64,000 nt of DNA. It comes from Ignavibacteriales bacterium (GTDB lineage: Bacteria > Bacteroidota > Ignavibacteria > Ignavibacteriales > Ignavibacteriaceae). The notes under the pieces were generated by a model that was given only the letters and a program-made list of their open reading frames with translations, did not search any database and was not told the DNA's origin. The translations under genes were made by a program, and so were the position numbers. The stretch covers positions 434,001 through 498,000 of the forward strand of contig JADJIA010000001.1 in NCBI GenBank assembly GCA_016707285.1, given 5' to 3'. Positions 54,120 to 62,823 of this stretch are shown one piece after another (positions within the stretch are counted from its first letter, which is position 1; each line of letters starts with the position of its first letter).

Positions 54120-55565
54120 ATGTTACAAGGCTCTAATTTTCTCTTTGCACGCACAAAAATTTTATGCACACTCGGACCGGCGACCGCGGATAAAGCGGTA
54201 ATTGGCGAGATGATCAAGGCAGGAATGGATGGAGTGCGGCTCAACTTTTCACACGGCTCCTACGAATTTTTTGACAACCTGTTTTTTAACATCCATGAAG
54301 CTTGTGTTAATGAATCCACTTCACTTGCGGTACTCGCCGATCTTCAGGGACCCAAAATCCGTATCGGTGAACTTTCAGAACCTGAAATTGAAATTACCAA
54401 TGGCGATTCCATCACTATCACAGTAAGGGACATTAAAGGCACAAAAGAGATTGTTTCGACATCTTACAAACTCCTTGCACAGGATGCCAAAATTGGTGAT
54501 ATCATCCTGATTGATGACGGATTGATAAAACTTGTTGTCGCTTCAAAAACTGAAGATGCAGTTCTTTGTACGATCATAAATGGTGGAACTCTCAAACCTA
54601 AAAAAGGGATGAACCTGCCGGGGATGCACCTTTCAACTCCATCAGTAACGGAACAGGATCTTAAAAATCTGGAATATATTTTTAGGAAACACAGAGTGGA
54701 TTTTGTTGCTCTGTCATTTGTTCGCAGTGCCTCGGATATAACAAAACTGCGTGCCTGGATGTCGGAAAGAGGATTTGATGCACCAATCATTTCAAAAATT
54801 GAGATGAAAGAGGCGGTTGATAATTTTGAATGGATCTTAAAAGTATCCGACGGAATCATGGTTGCCCGTGGTGATCTGGGCGTTGAGATGGCTCCGCATG
54901 AAGTGCCATTGATTCAAAAAAACATAATTAAAAGATGTAATGCGGCGGGGAAATTAGTGATTACTGCCACCCAGATGCTTGAATCGATGGTACACAACCC
55001 GATCCCAACCCGTGCAGAGGCTTCAGATGTAGCAAATGCAGTGTGGGACGGAACAGATGTTGTGATGCTCTCAGCCGAAACTTCCGTTGGCAAATTCCCC
55101 GTTCGAACCGTGGAAACGATGAACCAGATTGTCAGAAGTGCCGGTTTACACGCCAATTGGACAAGAGCGATTAAATTCGACGATTCTGATGAATTTGAGG
55201 ATCAGCTTTTTGATTCAGTTAATAAGGGTATTGTTCAGATGAGCAAGGAAGTGGATGCTGCTGCTATTGTTGTATTCACTGAAAAAGGAAGAACTGCTCA
55301 GAAGCTGTCAAAATACAGACCAAACGCAAGAATTATTGCAATATCAGATCAGTTTAATACGATGAACAAACTTTGTCTCTATTGGGGTGTCTCCTCGATG
55401 TTTATGCCTGATCTAAGCCGTGACTCTGAAGAATTGATCGCCGAGGCAACAGAGATAATTACAGAAACGGGTCATGTGAAAAAGGGAGATGTGGTTATCT
55501 ACACCTCCGGAGCTCCTGTCTCAGAAACGGGAAGGACCAACAAACTGAAGATATTTGTGATTTAG
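54120..55565 (+). CDS. pyk: Pyruvate kinase
   Basis: The 481-residue enzyme has TKILCTLGPATADK, GVRLNFSHGSYEFF, DLQGPKIRIGEL and the active-site run VARGDLGVEMAPHEVPLIQK. It also has ATQMLESMVHNPIPTRAEA and SDVANAVWDGTDVVMLSAET. A C-terminal allosteric domain follows at about 360-480 (AAIVVFTEKGRTAQKLSKYR). It converts phosphoenolpyruvate and ADP to pyruvate and ATP in glycolysis. The ATG at 54120 gives a short N-terminal extension. It heads a run with amrS (9 nt after its stop), glycosyltransferase and nadK. Confidence 0.96.
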   Translation: MLQGSNFLFARTKILCTLGPATADKAVIGEMIKAGMDGVRLNFSHGSYEFFDNLFFNIHEACVNESTSLAVLADLQGPKIRIGELSEPEIEITNGDSITITVRDIKGTKEIVSTSYKLLAQDAKIGDIILIDDGLIKLVVASKTEDAVLCTIINGGTLKPKKGMNLPGMHLSTPSVTEQDLKNLEYIFRKHRVDFVALSFVRSASDITKLRAWMSERGFDAPIISKIEMKEAVDNFEWILKVSDGIMVARGDLGVEMAPHEVPLIQKNIIKRCNAAGKLVITATQMLESMVHNPIPTRAEASDVANAVWDGTDVVMLSAETSVGKFPVRTVETMNQIVRSAGLHANWTRAIKFDDSDEFEDQLFDSVNKGIVQMSKEVDAAAIVVFTEKGRTAQKLSKYRPNARIIAISDQFNTMNKLCLYWGVSSMFMPDLSRDSEELIAEATEIITETGHVKKGDVVIYTSGAPVSETGRTNKLKIFVI

Positions 55566-55574
55566 GCAAAAAAA

Positions 55575-56600
55575 ATGATTGGAAAGTTAAATCACCATCC
55601 CGCCAAATGGTGGGAAGTGACTCATTCTGATAAAATTCGGTGTACACTTTGTCCCCGGTTTTGTGATCTTGGCGAAGGTCAAAACGGATTCTGCTTCATA
55701 CGAAAAAATCATGAAGGAGAATTGGTTACGCTGGGCTACGGAAACACTACAGGGTTTGCTTTAGACCCGATTGAGAAAAAACCACTTAATCACTTTCTCC
55801 CCGGTTCAACAATTTTATCCTTTGGAACTGCCGGGTGTAACCTTGGATGTAAATTCTGCCAAAACTGGTCGATTTCAAAAGCACAACTTGATCATGACAA
55901 CTCTTTTTACTCTTCACCAACCGATGTGGTTTCTCTCGCTAAAAAATATTCAGCTCCTTCTATAGCTTTTACCTACAATGATCCTGTAATCTTTGGCGAA
56001 TTTGCCGCCGATATCACAAATATTGCCCGGGAAGAGGGAGTTCACACGGTATTTGTAACTGCCGGATATGTTACCAAATCTGCCCGGGATGAAGTTTTCG
56101 CCGGTGCCTCTGCCGCAAATATCGACCTGAAGGCTTTCAGTGAAAGATTTTATAAAAATCTGGCTTATGCCTCTTTAATGGATGTGTTGGACACAATCGT
56201 TTGGGTAAAAGAAAAGACCAACATCTGGCTTGAACTTACCACCCTTTTAATTCCCGGGGAAAATGATTCTCCTGCAGAAATCAAGGAAATGTCGAAGTGG
56301 ATAATGGAAAACCTCGGCGACAGAGTGCCCATCCATTTTACAGCGTTTCACCCCGATTTTAAGATGAGAAACATTCCCCCTACTCCTCCCAAAACCTTAC
56401 AAATCGCCAGAAATATCGCCCTTGATGTCGGACTAAAATATGTTTACACAGGAAATGTTCACGACCCTGAAGGTCAAACAACTTATTGTCCCGGATGTGG
56501 AGCAAAAGTAATCGAGAGAAACCGGCATTCAGTAACAAATGATCTGCTTGTAAAAGGTGACTGTCCATTTTGTTCAACAAAATTGGATGGTGTTTTTTGA
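55575..56600 (+). CDS. amrS: AmmeMemoRadiSam-type radical SAM enzyme (AmrS)
   Basis: The 341-residue enzyme has the radical-SAM cluster motif GTAGCNLGCKFCQNW (C-x3-C-x2-C). The N-terminal CTLCPRFCDLGEGQNGFC, SIAFTYNDPVIFGEF, NIDLKAFSERFYK and the C-terminal HDPEGQTTYCPGCG follow. The N- and C-terminal Cys groups are typical of AmrS/PflA-like proteins that act with AMMECR1 and Memo partners. No such partner gene is in the window. Its function is not well defined; it may modify a protein or small molecule. It starts 9 nt after pyk, and the next gene overlaps its stop (TGATG). Confidence 0.87.
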   Translation: MIGKLNHHPAKWWEVTHSDKIRCTLCPRFCDLGEGQNGFCFIRKNHEGELVTLGYGNTTGFALDPIEKKPLNHFLPGSTILSFGTAGCNLGCKFCQNWSISKAQLDHDNSFYSSPTDVVSLAKKYSAPSIAFTYNDPVIFGEFAADITNIAREEGVHTVFVTAGYVTKSARDEVFAGASAANIDLKAFSERFYKNLAYASLMDVLDTIVWVKEKTNIWLELTTLLIPGENDSPAEIKEMSKWIMENLGDRVPIHFTAFHPDFKMRNIPPTPPKTLQIARNIALDVGLKYVYTGNVHDPEGQTTYCPGCGAKVIERNRHSVTNDLLVKGDCPFCSTKLDGVF

Positions 56601-57367
56601 TGTTAAGCCTGTCCTCGATTATTCCGGCTAAAAATGAAGAAAAAAATATTATCAGATGTATCGAATCACAAATTGGGGTAGTTGATGAAATTATTGTATT
56701 AATCGACTCTTCAACAACCGACAAAACGGAGGAACTGGTTGACAAATACCCGGAAGTTAAAAAGTTGATAATTGAGTGGCAAGGATTTGCACAAACGAAA
56801 AAAATCGGGGTTGATTCCGCAACAAATGACTGGATATTTTGGATCGATGCCGATGAAGCAATTACTCCACCACTCAGGACCGAGTTGATCGAATGGAAAA
56901 ATAAGAACCATTCAACGGGAGTTTATTCTGTCCCGAGAAAAGCCTGGTTCCTTGGCAGGTGGATCAAACATTGCGGCTGGTATCCGGGAAGAGTTCCACG
57001 ACTTTTTAACAAAAAGGAAGTGAAGTTCAACAACAATCTTGTTCACGAGGGACTCGACTATTCCTGTACTCCGGGAGAATTGATAAATCCACTTGATCAT
57101 TTTACCGATCCCTCTTCAGAACATTATTACAACAAATTTAACCACTACACCACTCTCGCAGCAGACCAGTTGTATCAAAAAGGAAAAAAGGGTGGAATTT
57201 TCATTGCCTACATTAGAGCATTATCCGTATTTTTAAAAATGTACTTCCTGAAATTAGGTTTTCTCGATGGTGCTCAGGGCTTTATTCTTTCCTTTTACTC
57301 AATGAACTATGTATTTACCAAATATGTAAAACTCTGGGAACGAAATGATAGCAGGCATAATAGCTAA
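56600..57367 (+). CDS. Glycosyltransferase family 2 (WaaE/KdtX-like)
   Basis: The ATG at 56600 overlaps the amrS stop; an upstream frame start at 56570 lies in amrS and is rejected. The 255-residue GT-A enzyme has LSSIIPAKNEEKNIIRCIES, DEIIVLIDSSTTDKTEELVD, the DxD-like DWIFWIDADEAI and the later PRLFNKKEVKFNNNLVHEG. Proteins of this type add glucose or similar sugars to the LPS inner core. It has no membrane domain beyond a hydrophobic C-terminal stretch. It overlaps nadK by 23 nt. The LPS role is family inference. Confidence 0.85.
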   Translation: MLSLSSIIPAKNEEKNIIRCIESQIGVVDEIIVLIDSSTTDKTEELVDKYPEVKKLIIEWQGFAQTKKIGVDSATNDWIFWIDADEAITPPLRTELIEWKNKNHSTGVYSVPRKAWFLGRWIKHCGWYPGRVPRLFNKKEVKFNNNLVHEGLDYSCTPGELINPLDHFTDPSSEHYYNKFNHYTTLAADQLYQKGKKGGIFIAYIRALSVFLKMYFLKLGFLDGAQGFILSFYSMNYVFTKYVKLWERNDSRHNS

Positions 57368-58223
57368 TACCGGAAAAGAAAATATTGCTGTTGCAACTGA
57401 AACAGTTGCAGATGTTCTCAAAGAAGAACGATTTGAATGTCTGATAAGCGACACAATTTTTGATCTTGCTTCGCCGGAAATGAAGGCTAAATTTACTTTC
57501 CTGAATGATGATCTACTTATCCAAAAATCTGACATAATCATCTCACTCGGCGGTGACGGCACTCTGCTTAACACCGCATCCATGACACTCGAAAGTGGAA
57601 AACCGATTGCGGGAGTAAACTTTGGAAAACTTGGTTTCCTCACCGAAATAAATAAAAACACCCTCAACGAAACCTTCAGAGAAATCAGAAACGGTGAATA
57701 TTTCCTTGAGGAACGGATTGTCCTGAAAGGAGTCAGTGACGATCTTAATCATTGTTCGGTTTTGGGCATAAATGATATTGTAATTGAAAAAGGCGGGTGG
57801 CCCAAGATGATGGCGATCAATCTTTTTGCAAATGGTGAACTTGTCTCCGAATTTTCCGCAGATGGACTGATAATTGCCACCCCTACAGGATCAACGGGTT
57901 ATTCCCTCTCTGCAGGTGGTCCCATCGTTAACCCTCGCGCTGATGTAATAGTAATAAGTCCCATCTGCCCCCACAGCCTCACAATGCGTCCATTGGTTCT
58001 ACCGGCTGATATGGTGATAAAAGTTCAAATAAATTCCCATCCCGTGAAATTTTCAATTAATTGTGATGGACAAAGAGTAAATGAATTATCCTCCCCTTTT
58101 TCAATTGACATATCAAAAGGCGAAAAACCGCTTAGATTGATTCGAAATAAAAAATCAAGTTATTTTAATGTATTAAGAAGTAAACTCTATTGGGGCATCG
58201 ATGCCCGCGAGGGGAAAAGCTGA
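57345..58223 (+). CDS. nadK: NAD kinase
   Basis: The 292-residue enzyme has the diagnostic ISLGGDGTLLNTA, GVNFGKLGFLTEI, DGLIIATPTGSTGYSLSAGG and PICPHSLTMRPLV. The GGDGT and GSTGYSLSAGGP motifs bind the nucleotide; the second Asp acts in phosphoryl transfer. It makes NADP from NAD. Its start lies 23 nt inside the glycosyltransferase gene, so it is translated from the same message. The length is normal. Confidence 0.96.
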   Translation: MIAGIIANTGKENIAVATETVADVLKEERFECLISDTIFDLASPEMKAKFTFLNDDLLIQKSDIIISLGGDGTLLNTASMTLESGKPIAGVNFGKLGFLTEINKNTLNETFREIRNGEYFLEERIVLKGVSDDLNHCSVLGINDIVIEKGGWPKMMAINLFANGELVSEFSADGLIIATPTGSTGYSLSAGGPIVNPRADVIVISPICPHSLTMRPLVLPADMVIKVQINSHPVKFSINCDGQRVNELSSPFSIDISKGEKPLRLIRNKKSSYFNVLRSKLYWGIDAREGKS

Positions 58224-58285
58224 ATAAACTCATCAGAGTAAATTAAAAAATTGTTTTAGGACAAACAGAGCACGAAAGAATTAAA

Positions 58286-60756
58286 ATGAAACCTGTAGCT
58301 GCAAGGAAACATTTAGAACTTAAACCATCTGCATACAGATGGAAATGTAATTTATCAACTTTTAAGTTTGAAACTACTGAGGAAATAGAACCCGTTGAAG
58401 GCATCATTGGTCAGGAAAGAGCAATAAAAGCGCTTCGGCTTGGGGTTGGTTTACATGCCTCGGGATATAATATATATATAGCAGGTCTCGCAGGCACCGG
58501 AAAGGCCTCCACTGTAAGAAAAGTACTCGAACTGCTTGTCGATCAAAAAACAAAACTAAAAGACTATTGTTTTGTTAACAACTTCAGAAATCCCGACCAA
58601 CCAGTTCTTCTCACATTCCCAGCGGGGATGTCCCTTAAATTTAAATATGATGTAAACTCACTCACAAGCCAACTCCGCGAAAGGATTCCTCAGGTACTTG
58701 AATCTGAAGTGCTGAATCAAAAAAGAAACAGCGTGTTAAACAAGTTTTCAGCTGCCGAGAGAGAATTGATCCAAAACTTTGAAGCGATGATTAATAAAGA
58801 TGGACTTACACTCGCACAGGTTCAGCAGGAAGATGGAGTAAGACCCGAGATTATGCCGGTGATCAATAAAAAAGCGGTAATGATAACAGAACTTGAAAAC
58901 ATGATTACCAAAGGTGAGCTTACAAAAAAGAAAGCCCAGGATATCTATGCCAAATATTCTGCAAGACAACAAGACCTGATGATCCTCGTAAAAAAACATG
59001 TAAAACTGTCGCAGGATCTGCAAACTGAAGTAAGAGAACTCGAAAAAAATGAAACCGAGGGGCTTGTCCACGCAGCAATGATTCACCTCAGAGAAACTTA
59101 CAAAGACAGCAAAATCTCTAACTGGCTCGACAGTTATGAAAAAGATGTACTCGAGAATATTCCACTTTTTAAAGCGGCTCAAGCGGGAGGAGAAGCATTT
59201 CTTGAAAATTTTTCAATTGATCCATTCAGAGTTTACGATGTCAACATTATCCTCGATAATGCGGGAATAAATGAAGTTCCGGTTGTGATAGAAACAGCCC
59301 CCGGAATGACAGCTCTTTTTGGGAACATCGAAAGAATTTCTGATCGCAAAGGCAACTTTTATGCCGATTTTATGAATATCAAAGCCGGCTCTATGTTAAG
59401 GGCAAACGGTGGCTTTTTGGTGCTTAGAGTGGGCCACCTGTTCGAAGCTCCGGGAGTATGGAAAACCTTAAAAAGAATCCTGACTTATATGGAACTTGAC
59501 ATTCAGGATAACCATATCTATTATCAGATGGCTCCCTCTCCCTTAAACCGGAATCGATTCCGATAGACCTTAAAGTGATTTTAATTGGCAACTCATATAT
59601 CTATCAGTATCTCGCGGAGAGAGAAGACGATTTTAAAAAGATATTTAAAGTTAAAGCAGAGTTTGATTACGAAGTTGATAAAACAAAAGATATACTGATT
59701 GAGTATGCCCATGTAATTAAAAAGATTATCAGAGAAGAAAACCTGAGGGAGTTCCACAAGTCGGCGATTGCTTCTGTGATGGAGATTGCTGCGCGTTATG
59801 CCGGTTCAAAATTAAAACTCACTTCCCGGTTCTCGATGCTTGCTGATGTTGTTAGGGAAGCTTCCTTTTGGGCGGGCGAAGATGGCTCAACCAAAGTCCG
59901 TTCTGAGCATGTAAGAGATGCATATTTGAATGCGAGGGAACGCCACTCACTCTGGGAAGAAAAATATTCGGAGATGATCGAAAATGAAAGAATTTTGCTC
60001 GAGGTTTCGGGGAAAAATGTGGGACAGGTGAACGGTCTCGCAGTTTACGGGAATGAACTTGTGGCTTTTGGAAAACCCGTGAGGATCAGTTCCGCCGCAG
60101 CACCCGGCAATGGAGTGATAATAAATGTTGAAAAAGAATCGGGACTCAGCGGAAAAACCCATGACAAAGCAATTCTGATAATCACCGGCTTTCTCAGAGA
60201 AACCTTCTCCCATCTCGTTCCCCTTTCTGTAGCTGCAACCATAGTTTTTGAACAATCTTACGGCAATATTGATGGTGATTCCGCCTCAATCGCAGAAGTA
60301 GCGGTGATTATTTCTGCAATTTCCAAACTTCCGATAGATCAGGGCATTGCTGTTACAGGTTCGATCAACCAAAAAGGAGAGATTCAGCCAATTGGTGGCG
60401 TAAATGAAAAAATCGAAGGATTTTACAGATCGTGTAAAACAAAAGGTTTCACAAAACATCAGGGAGTTATTATCCCCGCCTCCAATGTTGATGATTTAAT
60501 GCTTGATGAAGAGATTCAACTTGCTGCGAAAGAGGGTAATTTCCACATCTATCCTGTTATTGGAATAAATGATGCTCTTGAGATTCTATTTGGTGTGAAA
60601 GCAGGTGAAAAAAATGAAGATGGACACTATCAAAAAAATACCATTTATGGAATAACAACTGATCAACTTAAAAGGATGTATCATTTTGCAAAGGATCCGT
60701 TTAAACTAAGCAAACATCCTAAAAGCGACACAAAGGAAGCCACTCCATCGGTTTAG
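58286..60756 (+). pseudogene. Lon-family (LonB/AAA_32-type) ATP-dependent protease with one frameshift
   Basis: Two frames together form one 820-residue protein. The first (58286-59566) has a Lon-like AAA module: VEGIIGQERAIKALRLGVG, Walker A AGLAGTGKAST and AKFTFL-like helical regions, then RANGGFLVLRVGHLFEAPGV. The second (in frame from about 59539 to 60756) has KPESIPIDLKVILIGN, then the Lon protease domain with Ser in GDSASIAEVAVIISAISKLP and Lys in GGVNEKIEGFYRS. One base is missing near 59537-59545 (CTCCCTTAAAC), in a C run. It may be a real mutation, a sequencing error, or less likely -1 recoding. The Walker B acid seems replaced by Gly-His. It is separate from LonA at 62824. Confidence 0.8.
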
Positions 60757-62303
60757 TATTCGATAACCCGGAATTTTTCCTTTAAGAAAAGAATAAATGG
60801 ATCGGTTTCCACTTTTTCTTCCTCTTCAACCGGTTTCCGTTTTGCGAGCGAAGCGAAAAATTTCTTCTCCTGATGGTAATTTGGTAACTGTGCAGAGATT
60901 TCAGCTTCTGAAAGAATTTCGGGTTCAATAAACTCTTCGTTGACCGGCTCAGATATAAAATCGCGAACATCAATCTCAAATTCTGAAAAATCCGGAACTG
61001 TCGGCGTTTCAACTTCGGGTTCTGGCTTTACTTCTGTGGCTGGTGTCTCAACCACCTTTTCTTCTTTTACAACAGGGGTTTCAGGGATTACTACCGGTTC
61101 AGACTTTTTTTTTTCGTCCTCTGTTGGCGAGGAGATGGTAGTTGCGGATGCAGGCAAATTCTGATTACCCATTGGAAGCGACGCAAGTTGATGAACAAGT
61201 CCCGAAATTGTCTGGGATGTTTCAAATCCTGTTATCTGCGACAAGGCAAGTTCAGACCGAAGTTTGTGATTCTGTGAAAAACGCAGTTCCGTGGTCAATT
61301 TGCTGATATAGTTCATAATTCTCAACAAATCCCCCTCTGAAAAGTGAGATGCAAGAGATTTATATTTTTCAAAATAAACCGCAGCACTTTCAAGCAGTGA
61401 AGTGTCTTTTACTGCTGCAACTGAAAGAATATTTCGGAAGTGTTCAAGCAGACCGTTGAAAAAATCGAAGAAACTCCAACCATTTTTATAAACCCTGTCG
61501 CACACCAAAAAAGGCATTTTAAAGTCTTTGGTAATAAGTGCATCCGTCACTTCAAAATAGATATCCTCATCGATAAAATTAAAAACCTTGATCACTGATT
61601 CGTAGTCGATCACATCCCCTGAATAGGCTGTCGCCTGGTCAAAAAATGATTCAGCATCACGCATACCGCCATCGGCTTTTTTTGCGATCAGAGTTAAAGT
61701 TTTGTCATCTATTGTGATGTTTTCTTTGATTGCAATATCACGCAATCCTGCTTTTATGATGTCGAGAGGAATACGCCTGAAATCGTATCGTTGGCATCTT
61801 GAAATGATCGTGACAGGTACTTTGTGGATATCTGTGGTTGCAAAGATAAAAATTGTGTGTGCGGGGGGTTCTTCAAGCGTTTTGAGGAATGCGTTAAACG
61901 ATTCCTTCGTAAGCATGTGAACCTCATCAATAATATACACTTTATATTTGGTGTTCACAGGTGCATACCTGACCGACTCGGTGAGTTGTCTCACTTCATC
62001 GATACCACGGTTTGAAGCAGCATCTATTTCGATAAAATCCATCGAATTGCCCGAAGAGATAGCCAGACAGTTGGCACAAACATTACATGGTTCAGAATTT
62101 TCAGGGTTCAGGCAGTTGAGTGATTTTGCGATTATACGAGCAGTGGTTGTTTTCCCGACTCCCCGAGGTCCCGTCAAAAGGTAGGCATGAGCTATCCTCC
62201 CCCGGGCAATTGCATTTTTTAGAGTTACTGTAACATGGTCCTGACCAAGCACAGTATCAAATAACTGGGGTCTGTATTTTCGTGCGGAAACCTGAAAACT
62301 CAT
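60753..62303 (-). CDS. dnaX: DNA polymerase III subunits gamma and tau
   Basis: The 516-residue AAA+ clamp loader subunit has SARKYRPQLFDTVLGQDHV, Walker A LLTGPRGVGKTTTAR and a zinc-binding Cys set in CLNPENSEPCNVCANC. Walker B YIIDEVHMLTKESFNAFLK, FIFATTDIHKVPVTIISRCQ and LEEPPAHT are also present. Domain III follows at about 230-360. The C terminus (390-516) is an acidic, Pro/Glu-rich tail with no clear tau DnaB/alpha-binding domain. No slippery A-run was seen, so a separate gamma form is not predicted. Its last 4 nt overlap the end of the Lon-like gene on the other strand. Confidence 0.95.
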   Translation of the reverse strand: MSFQVSARKYRPQLFDTVLGQDHVTVTLKNAIARGRIAHAYLLTGPRGVGKTTTARIIAKSLNCLNPENSEPCNVCANCLAISSGNSMDFIEIDAASNRGIDEVRQLTESVRYAPVNTKYKVYIIDEVHMLTKESFNAFLKTLEEPPAHTIFIFATTDIHKVPVTIISRCQRYDFRRIPLDIIKAGLRDIAIKENITIDDKTLTLIAKKADGGMRDAESFFDQATAYSGDVIDYESVIKVFNFIDEDIYFEVTDALITKDFKMPFLVCDRVYKNGWSFFDFFNGLLEHFRNILSVAAVKDTSLLESAAVYFEKYKSLASHFSEGDLLRIMNYISKLTTELRFSQNHKLRSELALSQITGFETSQTISGLVHQLASLPMGNQNLPASATTISSPTEDEKKKSEPVVIPETPVVKEEKVVETPATEVKPEPEVETPTVPDFSEFEIDVRDFISEPVNEEFIEPEILSEAEISAQLPNYHQEKKFFASLAKRKPVEEEEKVETDPFILFLKEKFRVIEY

Positions 62304-62307
62304 AAAA

Positions 62308-62820
62308 TCACTTTAAAGGGAATGGGATTGTTGAATTTGTAATTAAAATATCGACCAATTGTTCGAGGTAAATCTTGTCGATTTCATCAAATGTGTTAAA
62401 CAGTGTGCTGTCGAGATCAAGCACTCCAATCAACACAGAATCCTTAATAACCGGTACTACAATTTCGGAATTTGATTCTGAATCACAAGCTATATGTCCG
62501 GGAAATTTGTGAACATTCGGAACAATTTCAGTTATCAGGGTTTCTGCAACCTTTCCACATACTCCCTTGCCAAACTGAATTTGGGTGCAGGCAAGTTTCC
62601 CTTGAAAAGGTCCAAGTACCAATTTATTGTTATCAACTAAATAAAACCCCACCCAACTTGCATCTGACAAAACCTGATTCAACACCGCAACAAAATTAGA
62701 AAGCGATGACAACCAATGATCATCTTTTTGAATTAAATGCGGCATCTGCTCAAGAAGAAGTGTATATCTCTCCTCTTTGCTTTGAACCGTTAACAATTCG
62801 GGATTTAATTCATTGCTCAT
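62308..62820 (-). CDS. msrC: Free methionine-(R)-sulfoxide reductase (fRMsr, GAF domain)
   Basis: The 170-residue GAF-domain protein has Cys78, Cys88 and Cys112 in LACTQIQFGKGVCGKV and HIACDSESNSEIVVPV. Their spacing (10 and 24) is the same as in the characterised E. coli enzyme, which has catalytic and resolving cysteines there. It reduces free methionine-R-sulfoxide. The VLDLDSTLFNTFDEID end is family-typical. It lies 4 nt upstream of dnaX and 3 nt downstream of lon, so the three may be co-transcribed. Confidence 0.9.
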   Translation of the reverse strand: MSNELNPELLTVQSKEERYTLLLEQMPHLIQKDDHWLSSLSNFVAVLNQVLSDASWVGFYLVDNNKLVLGPFQGKLACTQIQFGKGVCGKVAETLITEIVPNVHKFPGHIACDSESNSEIVVPVIKDSVLIGVLDLDSTLFNTFDEIDKIYLEQLVDILITNSTIPFPLK

Positions 62821-62823
62821 AAC

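Noticed and set aside
59537..59566. Programmed -1 frameshift in the Lon-like gene
   Set aside because: The site lacks a standard slippery heptamer and P-site repairing is poor; mutation or error is more likely.
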